64,000 bases of DNA, taken from the NCBI RefSeq assembly GCF_003957745.1, contig NZ_CP020373.1:3271501-3335500 (forward strand), written 5' to 3'. Positions 53,024 through 62,565 of this stretch are shown piece after piece. Position 1 is the stretch's first letter; the number at the start of each line of letters is the position of its first letter. This DNA is from Shewanella khirikhana. Its GTDB lineage: Bacteria > Pseudomonadota > Gammaproteobacteria > Enterobacterales > Shewanellaceae. The position numbers were made by a program, and so were the translations under genes. The notes beneath the pieces were generated by a model. The model saw nothing but the letters and a program-made list of their open reading frames with translations. It was not told the DNA's origin and did not search any database.

Positions 53024-55501
53024 TTACTTGAGTTCGGATTCAAACAGCTTATAAATCCGGCGGTATTCGTCGAGCCAGCTCGAAGGCTCACGGAAGCCAT
53101 GGGGCTCAACCGGATAGATGGCGGTTTCGAACATGGGCTTTTCAAGCTCGATCAGCCGCTGCACCAAACGCACACTGTCCTGGAAGAACACGTTGTCGTC
53201 CAGCACCCCGCTCATAATAAGCAGCGGCTTGTTCAAGCCTTCAGCATGGTAAATCGGCGAGCTGCGCTCAAAGGCGATGGCGTCCACATCCGGGGTATTG
53301 AGGATGTTGGAGGTGTAAGGCGCATTGTAGTGGGCCCAGTCGGTCACAGGGCGCAGTGCAGCACCGGCCTGGAACAGCTCAGGTTCGCGGAACAGCGCCA
53401 TAAAGGTGAGGAAGCCACCGTAGGAGCCGCCGTAGGTGCCCACACGTTTGCCATCGACATTGGCGTTATTCACCATCCAGGCCACGCCGTCTTTGAGGTC
53501 TTCCACTTCAGGGTGACCCATCTGACGGTAAATGGCGGTACGCCAGTCACGGCCATAGCCCTTGGAGCCACGGTAATCCATATCCATCACCACGTAGCCC
53601 TGCTGGACCAACAGGTTGTGGAACATGAATTCGCGGAAATATCCCGAGAAACCAAAGTGCGCGTTTTGCAGGTATCCGGCACCATGGTTGAAAATTACCG
53701 CAGGATACTTATCGGCCTTGGACGCATCATAGCCCTCGGGCAGATACACCCGCGCGTAAACCACACCGGCGCCGTGGTTTGAGGGCACGGCCACTACGTT
53801 TGGCGCCTGCCAGGCGTAGTTTTTGAAGGCATCTGAGGTGTAGTGAGTCAGGCGGGTAAGCTTGCCGCCAATCTCCTGCACGTACAGCTCATCGGGCTGA
53901 ATACGACTGGAGGCCGTCAGCAGCAACTTGCTTTCATCGGGGCTTAAGCTGTAATCCAGGGTACCTTCCCACCAGGTGAGCTGCTCATCGGTGCCATCGG
54001 CCAAAGACACACGGTACACATTGTAAATCCCGGGGTGGTCTTTGTTGGCCTTGTAGTAGATGAAGTTACCGTCTTTGCTCAGGGTCAGGTCGCTGACCAC
54101 AAAGCGGCCCTTGGTCAGCGCCTTATGCGCCTGGCCTGGAGCCTTGATATACAGCTGCGAATAGCCGGACTCTTCCGACAGGAAGTAGAAGCGGCCATCG
54201 TTGAGCCAGCCAAACTGGTTGTAGTCGTAGTTCACCCAGGCATCGTCATGGAGGCGGTGCTCAGTGCTGAGCTTGCCTGAGTCGAGGTTAACCGAGGCAA
54301 TCCAGCGGTCTTTGTTGTCCACGGCTTCCAGCATCACGAGCAGCTTGCCATCGTCGCTCCACTGAATGGCGCTCTGGCTCCAGCCCCAATCCTGCATCAG
54401 TTGCAGCTTACGGGCGGCTTTTTCGCTGCTATATTCTTCACCTCGGGCCTTGGCGTTTTCGGCTTTCACCGACGCAAGCACATCCTCATCAAAGCCTTTC
54501 AGGCCTTCGATGCTGATATCGCGTTTTTGACGTTGCTGCAGATCAATCAGCACCAGGCGCTGGCCCGGGGGATTATCTTCGGCCACCCTGGCACGGGCTG
54601 GCACGGCATCCACATATCCGTCTTTACCCAGGTAATTGGGCATGATGTCGTGCTCACTGCGGCCCTGATAGCTCTTGTCCTGCAGCGCCAGCAGCAGATA
54701 GCGACCATCAGCCGACAGCGACAGTTCGGTCACCAGCTCAGCGTCACCCAGATACCAGGGCTCGGCGCTCATGGTGGTGTCGGCTTTGCCAAGGTCAGCC
54801 TTGTAGCTTTCACGGGCCTTGGCCTTATCGTGCTGGGCGGCTACGTACTGGATTAGACGGGCCTGCTCTTTGGCAAGATAGGTGTCAGGTGCGGTCACGC
54901 CCTTGGGCGCCTTGCTCATGCGCACATCGGCAATCTGCTCTACCAAACCATTGCTGTGAAGGCGGAATACCGCGTTGCCCTGCCAGAATGCGATGTCGCC
55001 GTTATTGAGGAAACGCGCGCCATCCACAGGCGTATTAGTGCGGGTCAGCTGGGTGATGTCACCGGTTTGCAGCTGTTTTACAAACAGATTGCCCTGATAC
55101 ACATAGGCCTTACGCTTGCCTTCGGCATCCACAACGCCACTGCGCTGAGAGGCCTGATGCAGCTCAGCCAAACCAAGCTCTCTGGCCGCACCATTGAGCG
55201 GTTGCACATAATAGTTTTTCACAGCAGCGCCGCTTGGCATACGCTCGAAATAGACGCTGCTGCCATCATCGCTCCAGTAAGCGTTGCGGGCAAAGATCCC
55301 CATCCAATCCGGATTGGCCATGATTTGTTTCATGGTCAGCTTTTCTCCGGCGGTCACCGGCATGGCAAGCACTGGATGGACTGACTGGATTTGATTGATT
55401 TCTGCGGGGGCGGCCGATGGCTGCTCGGTGGCACTGCAGCCCGCCAAAATGGCAAGCGCCAGGGCACTTACGGCAAAGTGTCTGGTAACTGGGTTCATCA
55501 T
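53024..55501 (-). CDS. Prolyl oligopeptidase family (S9) serine peptidase, lipoprotein
   Basis: 825 residues. The signal ends in the lipobox LAGC near residue 22, so it is a membrane-anchored envelope protein. A long beta-propeller-like region (about 60-560) precedes the alpha/beta-hydrolase catalytic domain (about 580-825), with Ser in GTYGGSYGGFLTF, Asp in SGVLDDNVFF and His in EPHGFREPSSW. This is dipeptidyl-peptidase-IV-like architecture, suggesting cleavage of short peptides in the periplasm. Two adjacent ATG codons (55501, 55498) follow AAGGAAG; either could be the start. Confidence 0.9.
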   Translation of the reverse strand: MMNPVTRHFAVSALALAILAGCSATEQPSAAPAEINQIQSVHPVLAMPVTAGEKLTMKQIMANPDWMGIFARNAYWSDDGSSVYFERMPSGAAVKNYYVQPLNGAARELGLAELHQASQRSGVVDAEGKRKAYVYQGNLFVKQLQTGDITQLTRTNTPVDGARFLNNGDIAFWQGNAVFRLHSNGLVEQIADVRMSKAPKGVTAPDTYLAKEQARLIQYVAAQHDKAKARESYKADLGKADTTMSAEPWYLGDAELVTELSLSADGRYLLLALQDKSYQGRSEHDIMPNYLGKDGYVDAVPARARVAEDNPPGQRLVLIDLQQRQKRDISIEGLKGFDEDVLASVKAENAKARGEEYSSEKAARKLQLMQDWGWSQSAIQWSDDGKLLVMLEAVDNKDRWIASVNLDSGKLSTEHRLHDDAWVNYDYNQFGWLNDGRFYFLSEESGYSQLYIKAPGQAHKALTKGRFVVSDLTLSKDGNFIYYKANKDHPGIYNVYRVSLADGTDEQLTWWEGTLDYSLSPDESKLLLTASSRIQPDELYVQEIGGKLTRLTHYTSDAFKNYAWQAPNVVAVPSNHGAGVVYARVYLPEGYDASKADKYPAVIFNHGAGYLQNAHFGFSGYFREFMFHNLLVQQGYVVMDMDYRGSKGYGRDWRTAIYRQMGHPEVEDLKDGVAWMVNNANVDGKRVGTYGGSYGGFLTFMALFREPELFQAGAALRPVTDWAHYNAPYTSNILNTPDVDAIAFERSSPIYHAEGLNKPLLIMSGVLDDNVFFQDSVRLVQRLIELEKPMFETAIYPVEPHGFREPSSWLDEYRRIYKLFESELK

Positions 55502-55650
55502 GCTTCCTTTTTTGTTATATGGGCGGGGCTTTATGGGCGGTGCCTCGTCTCGTAGTGGCGCCAGTTATACCATATTTGCCTGCGGAACGACGAAAACCGC
55601 CGCCATCAAGGCCACGAAAACTTGTAACAGAACGTCAAACGAAGGAAGGA

Positions 55651-56226
55651 TCAGCGGGGCTGTTTGAGGAAGTTGTCCAGCAGCTCATGGCCCTGGGCGG
55701 TCAGAATGGACTCAGGATGAAACTGCACGCCGAACAGGGGCAAGGTTTGATGACTGATGGCCATGATCTCGCGGCCGTGGACCGGATCATCGAACCAGGC
55801 ATCCAGCTCAAAGCCCTGAGGCACAGACTCCACCAACAGAGAGTGGTAGCGGGTCACCCTGAGCGGGTTATCAAGCCCATGGAACAGCCGCTGCTGATTG
55901 TGGTCTATGTCGCTGGTTTTGCCGTGCATCACCCGCCCGGCGCGGATCACTTTAGCGCCAAACACCTGCGCCATTGCCTGATGACCAAGACACACCCCGA
56001 GAATTGGCAATTTACCGGCAAAGTGCTCGATGGCCGCCAGGGAAATACCGGCATCGTCCGGGGTGCAGGGGCCAGGTGAAATCACCAGATGGTCGGGAGC
56101 CAGGGTCTCGATTTGGGCCAGATTAATATCATCGTGACGGCGCACCACGACCTCCTGACCCAGTTGCTGAAAGTACTGCACCAGGTTGAAGGTAAAGGAG
56201 TCGTAGTTGTCGATCATCAGCAACAT
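55651..56226 (-). CDS. pabA: Aminodeoxychorismate/anthranilate synthase component II (glutamine amidotransferase)
   Basis: Class I glutamine amidotransferase of about 191 residues that supplies ammonia from glutamine to PabB (folate) or TrpE (tryptophan). Catalytic Cys in GVCLGHQAMAQ, His and Glu in VQFHPES. Start MLLMIDNYDSFTFNLVQ at ATG 56226; a longer frame to 56283 is not supported by the family. The pabA name is chosen over trpG because argD lies in the same neighbourhood, as in E. coli, and no trp genes are near. Confidence 0.88.
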   Translation of the reverse strand: MLLMIDNYDSFTFNLVQYFQQLGQEVVVRRHDDINLAQIETLAPDHLVISPGPCTPDDAGISLAAIEHFAGKLPILGVCLGHQAMAQVFGAKVIRAGRVMHGKTSDIDHNQQRLFHGLDNPLRVTRYHSLLVESVPQGFELDAWFDDPVHGREIMAISHQTLPLFGVQFHPESILTAQGHELLDNFLKQPR

Positions 56227-56365
56227 GGTTGCGATTACCCGTCCGATTTTGCGCTTGGTTTGATTGGCGGCGAATGCTAGCACAGTGCCACGTTTGGATC
56301 ATCCAATGCGGTAAATTATGTCTATTATTAACAAACAACAACGATAGCAGGACTGCAGCAAAGCT

Positions 56366-57469
56366 ATGGTGAATTGGGCAGCCTGGCTCATGCGTGCCGC
56401 CACCCTTGGCATTCAGTATTGCCAGAGCAAAACAGACGAACGCAAACTGATCCAGACCAACATTGGCGTCTACATCGCCATGCTTACCATTCTTATCTTC
56501 GACATCGCGTTTTTAATCAATGGAAATCAGGGCCTTATTTACTCAGGCTTGGTACAAACGCCATTTTTGATGCTGCTGCCCAGCGTGCTGTTGCTGAATC
56601 TGCGTGGCCTCAGGTTCGAAGCCACCCTGTGGCTGTTCGTGTTGGTGATGCTGGATGCCTTTACCGCGCTGGTGCTGGCTCAGGGTGTCACCATAGGTTT
56701 ACACTATTACTTCCTGCTGTTCGCTATCCTGCCGGCGTCGTTTCTCGACTCGCGCCAGTGGCTCACCACCGCCGTACTCTTTCTGATCAATATGATGCTG
56801 TTTGCCTACTTCCAGAGCTTTGGCTGGCAGGCGCATCCGGCGATTGCCGAAGTACCCGAGGCAATACTGGGTCATTTACAGGTACTGATGATTGGCTCCT
56901 GTGTCGCCACTGTGTTGCTACTTATCCTTATCAGCGAGTTCTACTCGGCGGAAAACGAGCGCAATCTACAACACCTTGCCGATACCGACACCCTCACAGG
57001 CCTGCCAAACCGACGGGCCTTTATGCATCGTCTGGAACAGGTTATCCAGGAACACAGCCCCTTTTGTTTGATGATAGTGGATGTAGACCACTTTAAGCGC
57101 ATTAACGACAGTGCAGGTCACCTGGCCGGTGACAAGGCTCTGCGCTTTTTGGCAAACGAGCTGAGAATGCACATCCGTGCCAACGACTTTATCGGTCGTA
57201 TCGGCGGCGAGGAATTTGCCATAGTGCAGTTCAGCCCCTCCCCCAGCGATAACATTAACCGGGCCGAGCGCCTGTGCCGTGATATTGCCGCCACCGGTAT
57301 CGAGATAGGCGCTGAAAGGCTGAAACTGACCATCAGCATAGGGGTGTGCCTGGTCACGCCGCCGGCCAAATTGGTGAATGTACTGACGCTGGCGGACGCA
57401 GCGCTTTATGAAGCCAAAAGCAATGGCCGCAATAGAATTGAGGTCACGGAAAGCCTTGGCGGCTTCTAG
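56366..57469 (+). CDS. Membrane-bound diguanylate cyclase (GGDEF)
   Basis: 367 residues: six or so hydrophobic helices between about 32 and 195, forming an integral membrane sensor, then a GGDEF domain (about 205-365). The catalytic motif is GRIGGEEFAIV, an active variant, with the substrate-binding FKRINDSAGHLAGDKAL upstream. No EAL domain. ATG at 56366. It would make cyclic-di-GMP in response to an unknown signal. Confidence 0.9.
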   Translation: MVNWAAWLMRAATLGIQYCQSKTDERKLIQTNIGVYIAMLTILIFDIAFLINGNQGLIYSGLVQTPFLMLLPSVLLLNLRGLRFEATLWLFVLVMLDAFTALVLAQGVTIGLHYYFLLFAILPASFLDSRQWLTTAVLFLINMMLFAYFQSFGWQAHPAIAEVPEAILGHLQVLMIGSCVATVLLLILISEFYSAENERNLQHLADTDTLTGLPNRRAFMHRLEQVIQEHSPFCLMIVDVDHFKRINDSAGHLAGDKALRFLANELRMHIRANDFIGRIGGEEFAIVQFSPSPSDNINRAERLCRDIAATGIEIGAERLKLTISIGVCLVTPPAKLVNVLTLADAALYEAKSNGRNRIEVTESLGGF

Positions 57470-57504
57470 CCAGTGCGAATCACCGCATTACCCGGCCCAA
57501 ACAA

Positions 57505-57530
57505 AAAACCAGCCCGAAGGCTGGTTTTGC
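57505..57530. terminator. Terminator between the diguanylate cyclase and sspB
   Basis: Perfect 10-base-pair stem (57505-57514 with 57519-57528), CGAA loop, A/T flanks; serves two convergent genes. Confidence 0.85.
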
Positions 57531-57570
57531 TGTGAACAGGCTTAAACTTGCTTAGATTTCGGCTCGCGGC

Positions 57571-58044
57571 TTACTTAACCACAGTAAGGTGAGCGCGACG
57601 CTTGGCAGCCTCGTCCTTTCCCTTGGCAGGCTTTGCAGTTTCATCTGCCGCCTTGGGAGCCTCAACGGAAGGCTCGGATTCCACCACACTGAACAGCTCT
57701 TCTTCAGAGTCATCGAGCAGGTAAGCATCTTCGGCATCGAATACGGTACCGGCGCCATTCTCGCGGGCATAGATAGCCACAATAGAAGCCATGGGCAGCA
57801 CCACCTGATGGGGGACGCCACCGAAGCGGGCATTGAACATCACGGCATCGTTGCCAAGTTCAAGGTTGCCCACTGCGCCTGTAGCTATGTTCAGCACAAT
57901 CTGACCATCCCGCACATACTGCTGAGGTACTTCAGTACCGGGCACCATTGCATCCACCACCACATGGGGGGTGAGCTGGTTGTCCATGAGCCAATCGTAA
58001 TAGGCTCGCAGCAGGTAAGGACGACTGGGAGTCAGCGGCTTCAT
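57571..58044 (-). CDS. sspB: ClpXP protease specificity-enhancing factor SspB
   Basis: 157 residues. Adaptor that binds ssrA-tagged proteins and hands them to ClpXP. The N-terminal substrate-binding domain includes PYLLRAYYDWLMDNQLTPH and FNARFGGVPHQV; an acidic flexible linker rich in Glu/Ala follows. The C-terminal ClpX-docking tail is RRAHLTVVK. Shares one base with the sspA stop (TAATG). Confidence 0.95.
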   Translation of the reverse strand: MKPLTPSRPYLLRAYYDWLMDNQLTPHVVVDAMVPGTEVPQQYVRDGQIVLNIATGAVGNLELGNDAVMFNARFGGVPHQVVLPMASIVAIYARENGAGTVFDAEDAYLLDDSEEELFSVVESEPSVEAPKAADETAKPAKGKDEAAKRRAHLTVVK

Positions 58045-58673
58045 TACATACCCATGCGCATTTCGCGCTCGGCTTCAGTCAAAGAGGCCTTGAATGACTC
58101 ACGCTCGAAAATGCGGGTCATGTAGGCTTTGATGTCTTTGGCAACGCCGGTATCCAGGTGGATGCCGAGGGCAGGCAGACGCCACAGCAAGGGGCCGAGG
58201 TAGCAGTCAGCCAAACCAAATTCTTCGTTCATGAAGTAAGGCATTTCGCCGAACAGGGCAGAAATGGCAATCAGACCTTCACGCAGCTCTTTACGGGCGG
58301 CATCGGCACGGTCACCTTTCTTGATGCGATCAACCAGGGTGTACCAGTCGGTGTCGATGCGGTGCATCATCAGACGGCTCTGGCCACGGGAAACTGGGTA
58401 TACAGGCATCAGTGGCGGATGCGGGAAGCGCTCGTCCAGATACTCCATGATGATGCGTGACTCATACAGCACCAGTTCACGGTCAACCAGAGTGGGTACT
58501 GAATTGTAAGGGTTCAGTTCCAGCAGATCCTCTGGCATGTCATTGGGATCGACCTGTAAAACATCAACGGTCACGCCTTTTTCAGCCAGTACAATACGTA
58601 CCTGGTGGCTGTAGAGATCGTCGGCGCCGGAAAACAGAGTCATGATAGAGCGTTTGTTGGCAGCAAGAGCCAT
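58044..58673 (-). CDS. sspA: Stringent starvation protein A
   Basis: RNA polymerase-associated regulator with a glutathione S-transferase fold (about 209 residues). N-terminal thioredoxin-like domain with FSGADDLYSHQVRIVLAEKG and YNSVPTLVDRELVLYES; C-terminal helical domain with PYFMNEEFGLADCYLGPLLWRL. It lacks the catalytic residues for GST activity, as the family does. ATG at 58673; the longer frame to 58733 would run into the pet terminator. Operon with sspB. Confidence 0.95.
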   Translation of the reverse strand: MALAANKRSIMTLFSGADDLYSHQVRIVLAEKGVTVDVLQVDPNDMPEDLLELNPYNSVPTLVDRELVLYESRIIMEYLDERFPHPPLMPVYPVSRGQSRLMMHRIDTDWYTLVDRIKKGDRADAARKELREGLIAISALFGEMPYFMNEEFGLADCYLGPLLWRLPALGIHLDTGVAKDIKAYMTRIFERESFKASLTEAEREMRMGM

Positions 58674-58702
58674 TGATACCCTCCAGAATCGAAACAAATA
58701 AA

Positions 58703-58732
58703 ATAAACGAGGGGCTAATGCCCCCCGTTTCA
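58703..58732 (-). terminator. Terminator of petABC
   Basis: Interrupted stem (AAACG-A-GGGGC with GCCCC-C-CGTTT, 58705-58730, TAAT loop) and a T-rich stretch on the minus strand, between petC and sspA. Confidence 0.65.
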
Positions 58733-58767
58733 ATACGCGGATAGAGTATTTTACCCGCTATTGGCTA

Positions 58768-59505
58768 TCAGTGTACATCCTTCCAGTATTCTTTCTTCAG
58801 GAGGAAGGCCACGATAAAGAAGATAAACAGGAAGCCAAGCACCCAAACACCCAGCGCTTCGCGCTCGAGTTTGACGGGTTCGGCTGAGTATACCAGGAAG
58901 CCAGTGATGTCACGGGCAGCTTGGTCATACTCTTCAGCATTCATCGAGCCACCTACAGCTGGATTCACGCCTTTAACCTTAGTAACTTCTTTGCCATCAA
59001 CAACTTCGGTTTCAATAACTGGAGTTGCGATGCCCTGCAGTCCTTCGAGAACATGCGGCATACCCACGGATGGGAATACAGTGTTGTTCACGCCGAAAGG
59101 ACGGCTTGGGTCTTTGTAGAAACCCTTGAGATAAGAGTAAACCCAGTCTTCACCACGAACGCGGGCAACCAGGGTCAGATCCGGTGGTGCAGCACCAAAC
59201 CACTTGGCAGCATCTTTCTCAGGGATGGCGTTTTCCATCAGCTCACCTACTTTCGCGCCGGTGAGGACGTACTTGCTGCGCATCTCGTCGATAGACACAC
59301 CCAGATCAGTCGCTACACGCTCGTAACGCTGGTACTGAGTGCTGTGACAGCCGGAGCAGTAGTGTTGGAACAGATCCAGACCACGAACCAGAGACTCTTT
59401 ATCGTTCAGATCGATATTGGCCTTTTCCAGGTGCACGTTGTGGCCGCCAGCGGCGAAGCCAAGAGTCGGCACCAGAGCAACCAAAGCAATGAGTAACTTT
59501 TTCAT
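58768..59505 (-). CDS. petC: Ubiquinol-cytochrome c reductase, cytochrome c1
   Basis: Cytochrome c1 of the bc1 complex (245 residues). Cleavable signal peptide (about 1-19), heme c site CSGCHSTQY near residue 50, axial Met in the PSVGMPHVL region, and a C-terminal membrane anchor (about 220-240) ending in KKEYWKDVH. Its start shares one base with the petB stop (TAATG). Confidence 0.97.
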   Translation of the reverse strand: MKKLLIALVALVPTLGFAAGGHNVHLEKANIDLNDKESLVRGLDLFQHYCSGCHSTQYQRYERVATDLGVSIDEMRSKYVLTGAKVGELMENAIPEKDAAKWFGAAPPDLTLVARVRGEDWVYSYLKGFYKDPSRPFGVNNTVFPSVGMPHVLEGLQGIATPVIETEVVDGKEVTKVKGVNPAVGGSMNAEEYDQAARDITGFLVYSAEPVKLEREALGVWVLGFLFIFFIVAFLLKKEYWKDVH

Positions 59506-60719
59506 TATTTAGTCAACCTCGCTGGAACTGGCTTGGTTTTCTCGTTCTTGCTGTACACCCACAGAGCGACGAAGAAGCCGAAGTAGGTGATGGTGAACAC
59601 CTGAGCGGCAATAGTCAGCGCAGGGCTAGCAGGAACGGCACCGAGGTAACCCAGAACAATGAAGGACACTGAGAACTGGGCAATGTTCAGCTTGTGAATG
59701 AAGCTTCTGTAGCGAACAGACTTCACCTTACAACGGTCCAGCCATGGCAGCAGGAACAGCACGGCGATGGACAGACCCATCATGATCACGCCGCCCAGCT
59801 TGTGTGGAACCGCACGCAGAATCGCGTAGAAAGGAGTGAAGTACCAAACAGGTGCAATGTGCTCTGGGGTCTTCATTGGGTTAGCAGCCTCGAAGTTAGG
59901 CTTCTCGAGGAAGTAACCACCGCCCTCAGGCATAAAGAACAGCACGTAGCAGAACAGGATCAGGAAGCCCGCCACACCTACAATGTCTTTCACAGTGTAG
60001 TAAGGGTGGAATGGGATACCGTCAACAGGCCAGCCGTTTTCGTCTTTGTTCTTCTTGATTTCGATACCGTCTGGGTTGTTTGAGCCCACTTCGTGCAGGG
60101 CAATCAGGTGCAGGAACACCAGAACAACCAGTACCAGCGGCAGTGCAATCACGTGCAGGGCGAAGAAGCGGTTCAGGGTTGCGCCCGATACCACGTAGTC
60201 ACCACGGATCCACAGCGTCAGGTCATCACCGATAACAGGGATGGCACCGAACAGAGAGATAATTACCTGAGCACCCCAGTATGACATCTGACCCCATGGC
60301 AGCAGGTAGCCCATGAAGGCTTCGGCCATCAGCACGAGGAAGATCAGCATACCGAACAGCCACAGCAGCTCACGTGGCTTCTGATATGAACCGTAGATAA
60401 GACCACGGAACATGTGCAGATAAATCACCACGAAGAAGGCCGAGGCCCCGGTGGAGTGCATATAACGCAGCAGCCAACCATACTCCACGTCACGCATGAT
60501 GTATTCGATGGAGGCAAAAGCGCCTTCTGCGGTAGGTACGTAGTTCATGGTCAGCCAGATACCGGTGAGGATCTGGTTTACCAGCACGAGCAGCGCCAGA
60601 GAACCGAAGAAGTACCAGAAGTTGAAGTTCTTGGGAGTCGCATACTGACCCACATGACGGTTATAGGTGGCCGTCATTGGGATACGTGCGTCGATCCAAT
60701 CGATAATGTTCTTAACCAT
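59505..60719 (-). CDS. petB: Ubiquinol-cytochrome c reductase, cytochrome b
   Basis: Cytochrome b of the bc1 complex (404 residues, about eight helices). Heme ligands are His88, His102, His189 and His204. The quinol-oxidation site motif, PEWY in most bc1 complexes, reads PVWY at residues 290-293. That variant is seen in some beta- and gammaproteobacteria. Both junctions, with petA and with petC, are one-base TAATG overlaps. Confidence 0.97.
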   Translation of the reverse strand: MVKNIIDWIDARIPMTATYNRHVGQYATPKNFNFWYFFGSLALLVLVNQILTGIWLTMNYVPTAEGAFASIEYIMRDVEYGWLLRYMHSTGASAFFVVIYLHMFRGLIYGSYQKPRELLWLFGMLIFLVLMAEAFMGYLLPWGQMSYWGAQVIISLFGAIPVIGDDLTLWIRGDYVVSGATLNRFFALHVIALPLVLVVLVFLHLIALHEVGSNNPDGIEIKKNKDENGWPVDGIPFHPYYTVKDIVGVAGFLILFCYVLFFMPEGGGYFLEKPNFEAANPMKTPEHIAPVWYFTPFYAILRAVPHKLGGVIMMGLSIAVLFLLPWLDRCKVKSVRYRSFIHKLNIAQFSVSFIVLGYLGAVPASPALTIAAQVFTITYFGFFVALWVYSKNEKTKPVPARLTK

Positions 60720-61309
60720 TATGCAGTCTCCCCGTCGACACCAATGATCACATTCACATCATCAAGATACTTGTGAGGAGGGATCACCAGGTTCAGTGGC
60801 GCAGGAACGCCCTGGAATACGCGGCCGGCCATATCAAACTTGGAGCCGTGGCAAGGACAGAAGAAGCCAGAGCTCACGCCTTCAACCTGCTCGCCAAATG
60901 AATCTGGCAGATAGGTAGGAGAACAGCCCAGGTGAGTACAGATACCAACAGCGATAAAGTACTCAGGCTTAATAGAACGTACGCCGTTTTGGGCATACAC
61001 GGGTTGCTGTAGTTCATCAGACGCAGGGTCGCGCAATTGACCATCGAGCTCAGGAAGTTGCTTAAGCACTTCCTCGGTGCGGCGTACAACCCAAACGGGC
61101 TTACCGCGCCACTCTACACGGATCAACTGGCCTGGTTCCAGCTTACTGATATTAACTTCTACCGGCGCACCTGCAGCTTTCGCCTTGGCGCTCGGATTCC
61201 ATGACTTGATAAAAGGAACCGCTACAGCGACGGCACCAGCACCGCCAACTACAGCGGTTGCGGCTGTCAGGAATCTGCGACGTCCGGTATCGACTGGCGC
61301 ATTGCTCAT
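60719..61309 (-). CDS. petA: Ubiquinol-cytochrome c reductase, Rieske iron-sulfur subunit
   Basis: Rieske protein of the bc1 complex (about 196 residues). Tat-type N-terminus GRRRFLTAATAVVGGAGAVA forms the uncleaved membrane anchor. The [2Fe-2S] ligands are in CTHLGCSP and CPCHGSKFD. ATG at 61309 has GGGAG eight bases upstream; an ATG two codons earlier is too close to it. First of petABC. Confidence 0.97.
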   Translation of the reverse strand: MSNAPVDTGRRRFLTAATAVVGGAGAVAVAVPFIKSWNPSAKAKAAGAPVEVNISKLEPGQLIRVEWRGKPVWVVRRTEEVLKQLPELDGQLRDPASDELQQPVYAQNGVRSIKPEYFIAVGICTHLGCSPTYLPDSFGEQVEGVSSGFFCPCHGSKFDMAGRVFQGVPAPLNLVIPPHKYLDDVNVIIGVDGETA

Positions 61310-61585
61310 CCACATATCTCCCAGCGGGGGTTGGAATTTTTTGTTTTTCAAAATCTTACCGTGAAGCCGTGAAGCTCTGGGTAAAATCAAAGTTTGAGGC
61401 GGGGCTCATTATAGCCAAAAAGTGGAGGCAGATCATAGTCAAAACACACAACTAAGTTGGGGAGATAGCGTTTTTTTCAACAGGGCAATCGACGCCGATG
61501 GTGCAATTTGCCATTCCTGCCCGGTAAAACCTATGTAGATTGAAATCACGGCAAATCTAAATTAGCGATTTAAAAGTATTTTTCC
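61310..61585 (-). other. Upstream region of petABC
   Basis: About 275 bases between the pet operon and the hflC terminator, both transcribed on the minus strand. It must hold the pet promoter; AT-rich sequence lies around 61460-61580. No certain -35/-10 pair or regulator site was recognised. Confidence 0.5.
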
Positions 61586-61618
61586 ATAAAAAAAGCCCAA
61601 CCGAATTGGTTGGGCTTT
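61586..61618 (-). terminator. Terminator of hflKC
   Basis: Perfect 11-base-pair stem (61592-61602 with 61608-61618), five-base loop and seven T on the minus strand, 17 bases past the hflC stop. Confidence 0.88.
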
Positions 61619-61635
61619 AATCTGAGACAAGCCGA

Positions 61636-62562
61636 TTATTTTGGCTTGGCTTCCTTCATATAACGGAAGAATTCGCTGTCAGGCTCCAGCACCATCACGT
61701 TGCCACTGCCGGCAAAGCTGGCACGGTAAGCGTCCAGGCTACGCATAAAGGCATAGAACTCAGGAGCCTTCTTGTAGGCATCGGCGTAGATCTTGGCAGC
61801 AACCGCATCCCCTTCACCACGCAGCACCTGGGCATTACGCTGGGCATTGGAGAGACGAACCACCACGTTGGCATCGGCGGTCGCACGAATTTTTTCGGCT
61901 TCCTCACGACCCTTGGCGCGGTGCTCTTTGGCCACGGCCTGACGCTCTGCGCGCATACGCTGGAAAATCGACGAGCTGACGTTGGTTGGCAGGTTGATCT
62001 GCTTCACCCGTACGTCCACGACTTCGATACCCAAGTCTTCAGCACTCTTGCGGACATTTTCCAGTGCCTTGCGCTGCAATTCATCACGGCCACTGTTTTC
62101 TTTGTCCAGGGTTTCACCCTCACGGACACCGGAAACAATTTCCTTGATGGTACGCTGACCGAACTCGGTACGCAGGTCACTGTTGATTTTACGCTGCAGC
62201 AGGGCTTCGGCATTGGACTTGATACCACCGTTGGTAGACAGGTAGTACTTTTCAAAGTCATGGATGCGCCACTTCACGTAAGAATCCACCATCAGGTCTT
62301 TCTTCTCGGAAGTCACGAAGCGGTCGGCTGCGCCGTCCAGGGTTTGCACCCGGGCGTCGAGATTGCGCACAGTGTCGATGAAAGGCATTTTAAAGTGCAG
62401 GCCTGGGCCAAACACCTTGGTGCGCTCTACACCGTCCACGTTTTCTTTCACGATGGCGTTAAAGCGCGACACAATCGCCCGCTCGCCTTCATTCACCACC
62501 ATCAGTGATGAACTCAGCACCGCAACAACCACAACCAGGATAACCAGTAATAAACGACTCAT
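61636..62562 (-). CDS. hflC: Membrane protease modulator HflC
   Basis: 308 residues. N-terminal membrane anchor (about 4-22), then an SPFH/band-7 domain with VVNEGERAIVSRFN and FGPGLHFKMPFIDTV, and a coiled-coil Ala/Glu/Lys-rich region (about 205-265). Forms with HflK a large complex that regulates the FtsH protease. It starts 3 bases after the hflK stop. Confidence 0.96.
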   Translation of the reverse strand: MSRLLLVILVVVVAVLSSSLMVVNEGERAIVSRFNAIVKENVDGVERTKVFGPGLHFKMPFIDTVRNLDARVQTLDGAADRFVTSEKKDLMVDSYVKWRIHDFEKYYLSTNGGIKSNAEALLQRKINSDLRTEFGQRTIKEIVSGVREGETLDKENSGRDELQRKALENVRKSAEDLGIEVVDVRVKQINLPTNVSSSIFQRMRAERQAVAKEHRAKGREEAEKIRATADANVVVRLSNAQRNAQVLRGEGDAVAAKIYADAYKKAPEFYAFMRSLDAYRASFAGSGNVMVLEPDSEFFRYMKEAKPK

Positions 62563-62565
62563 TTC

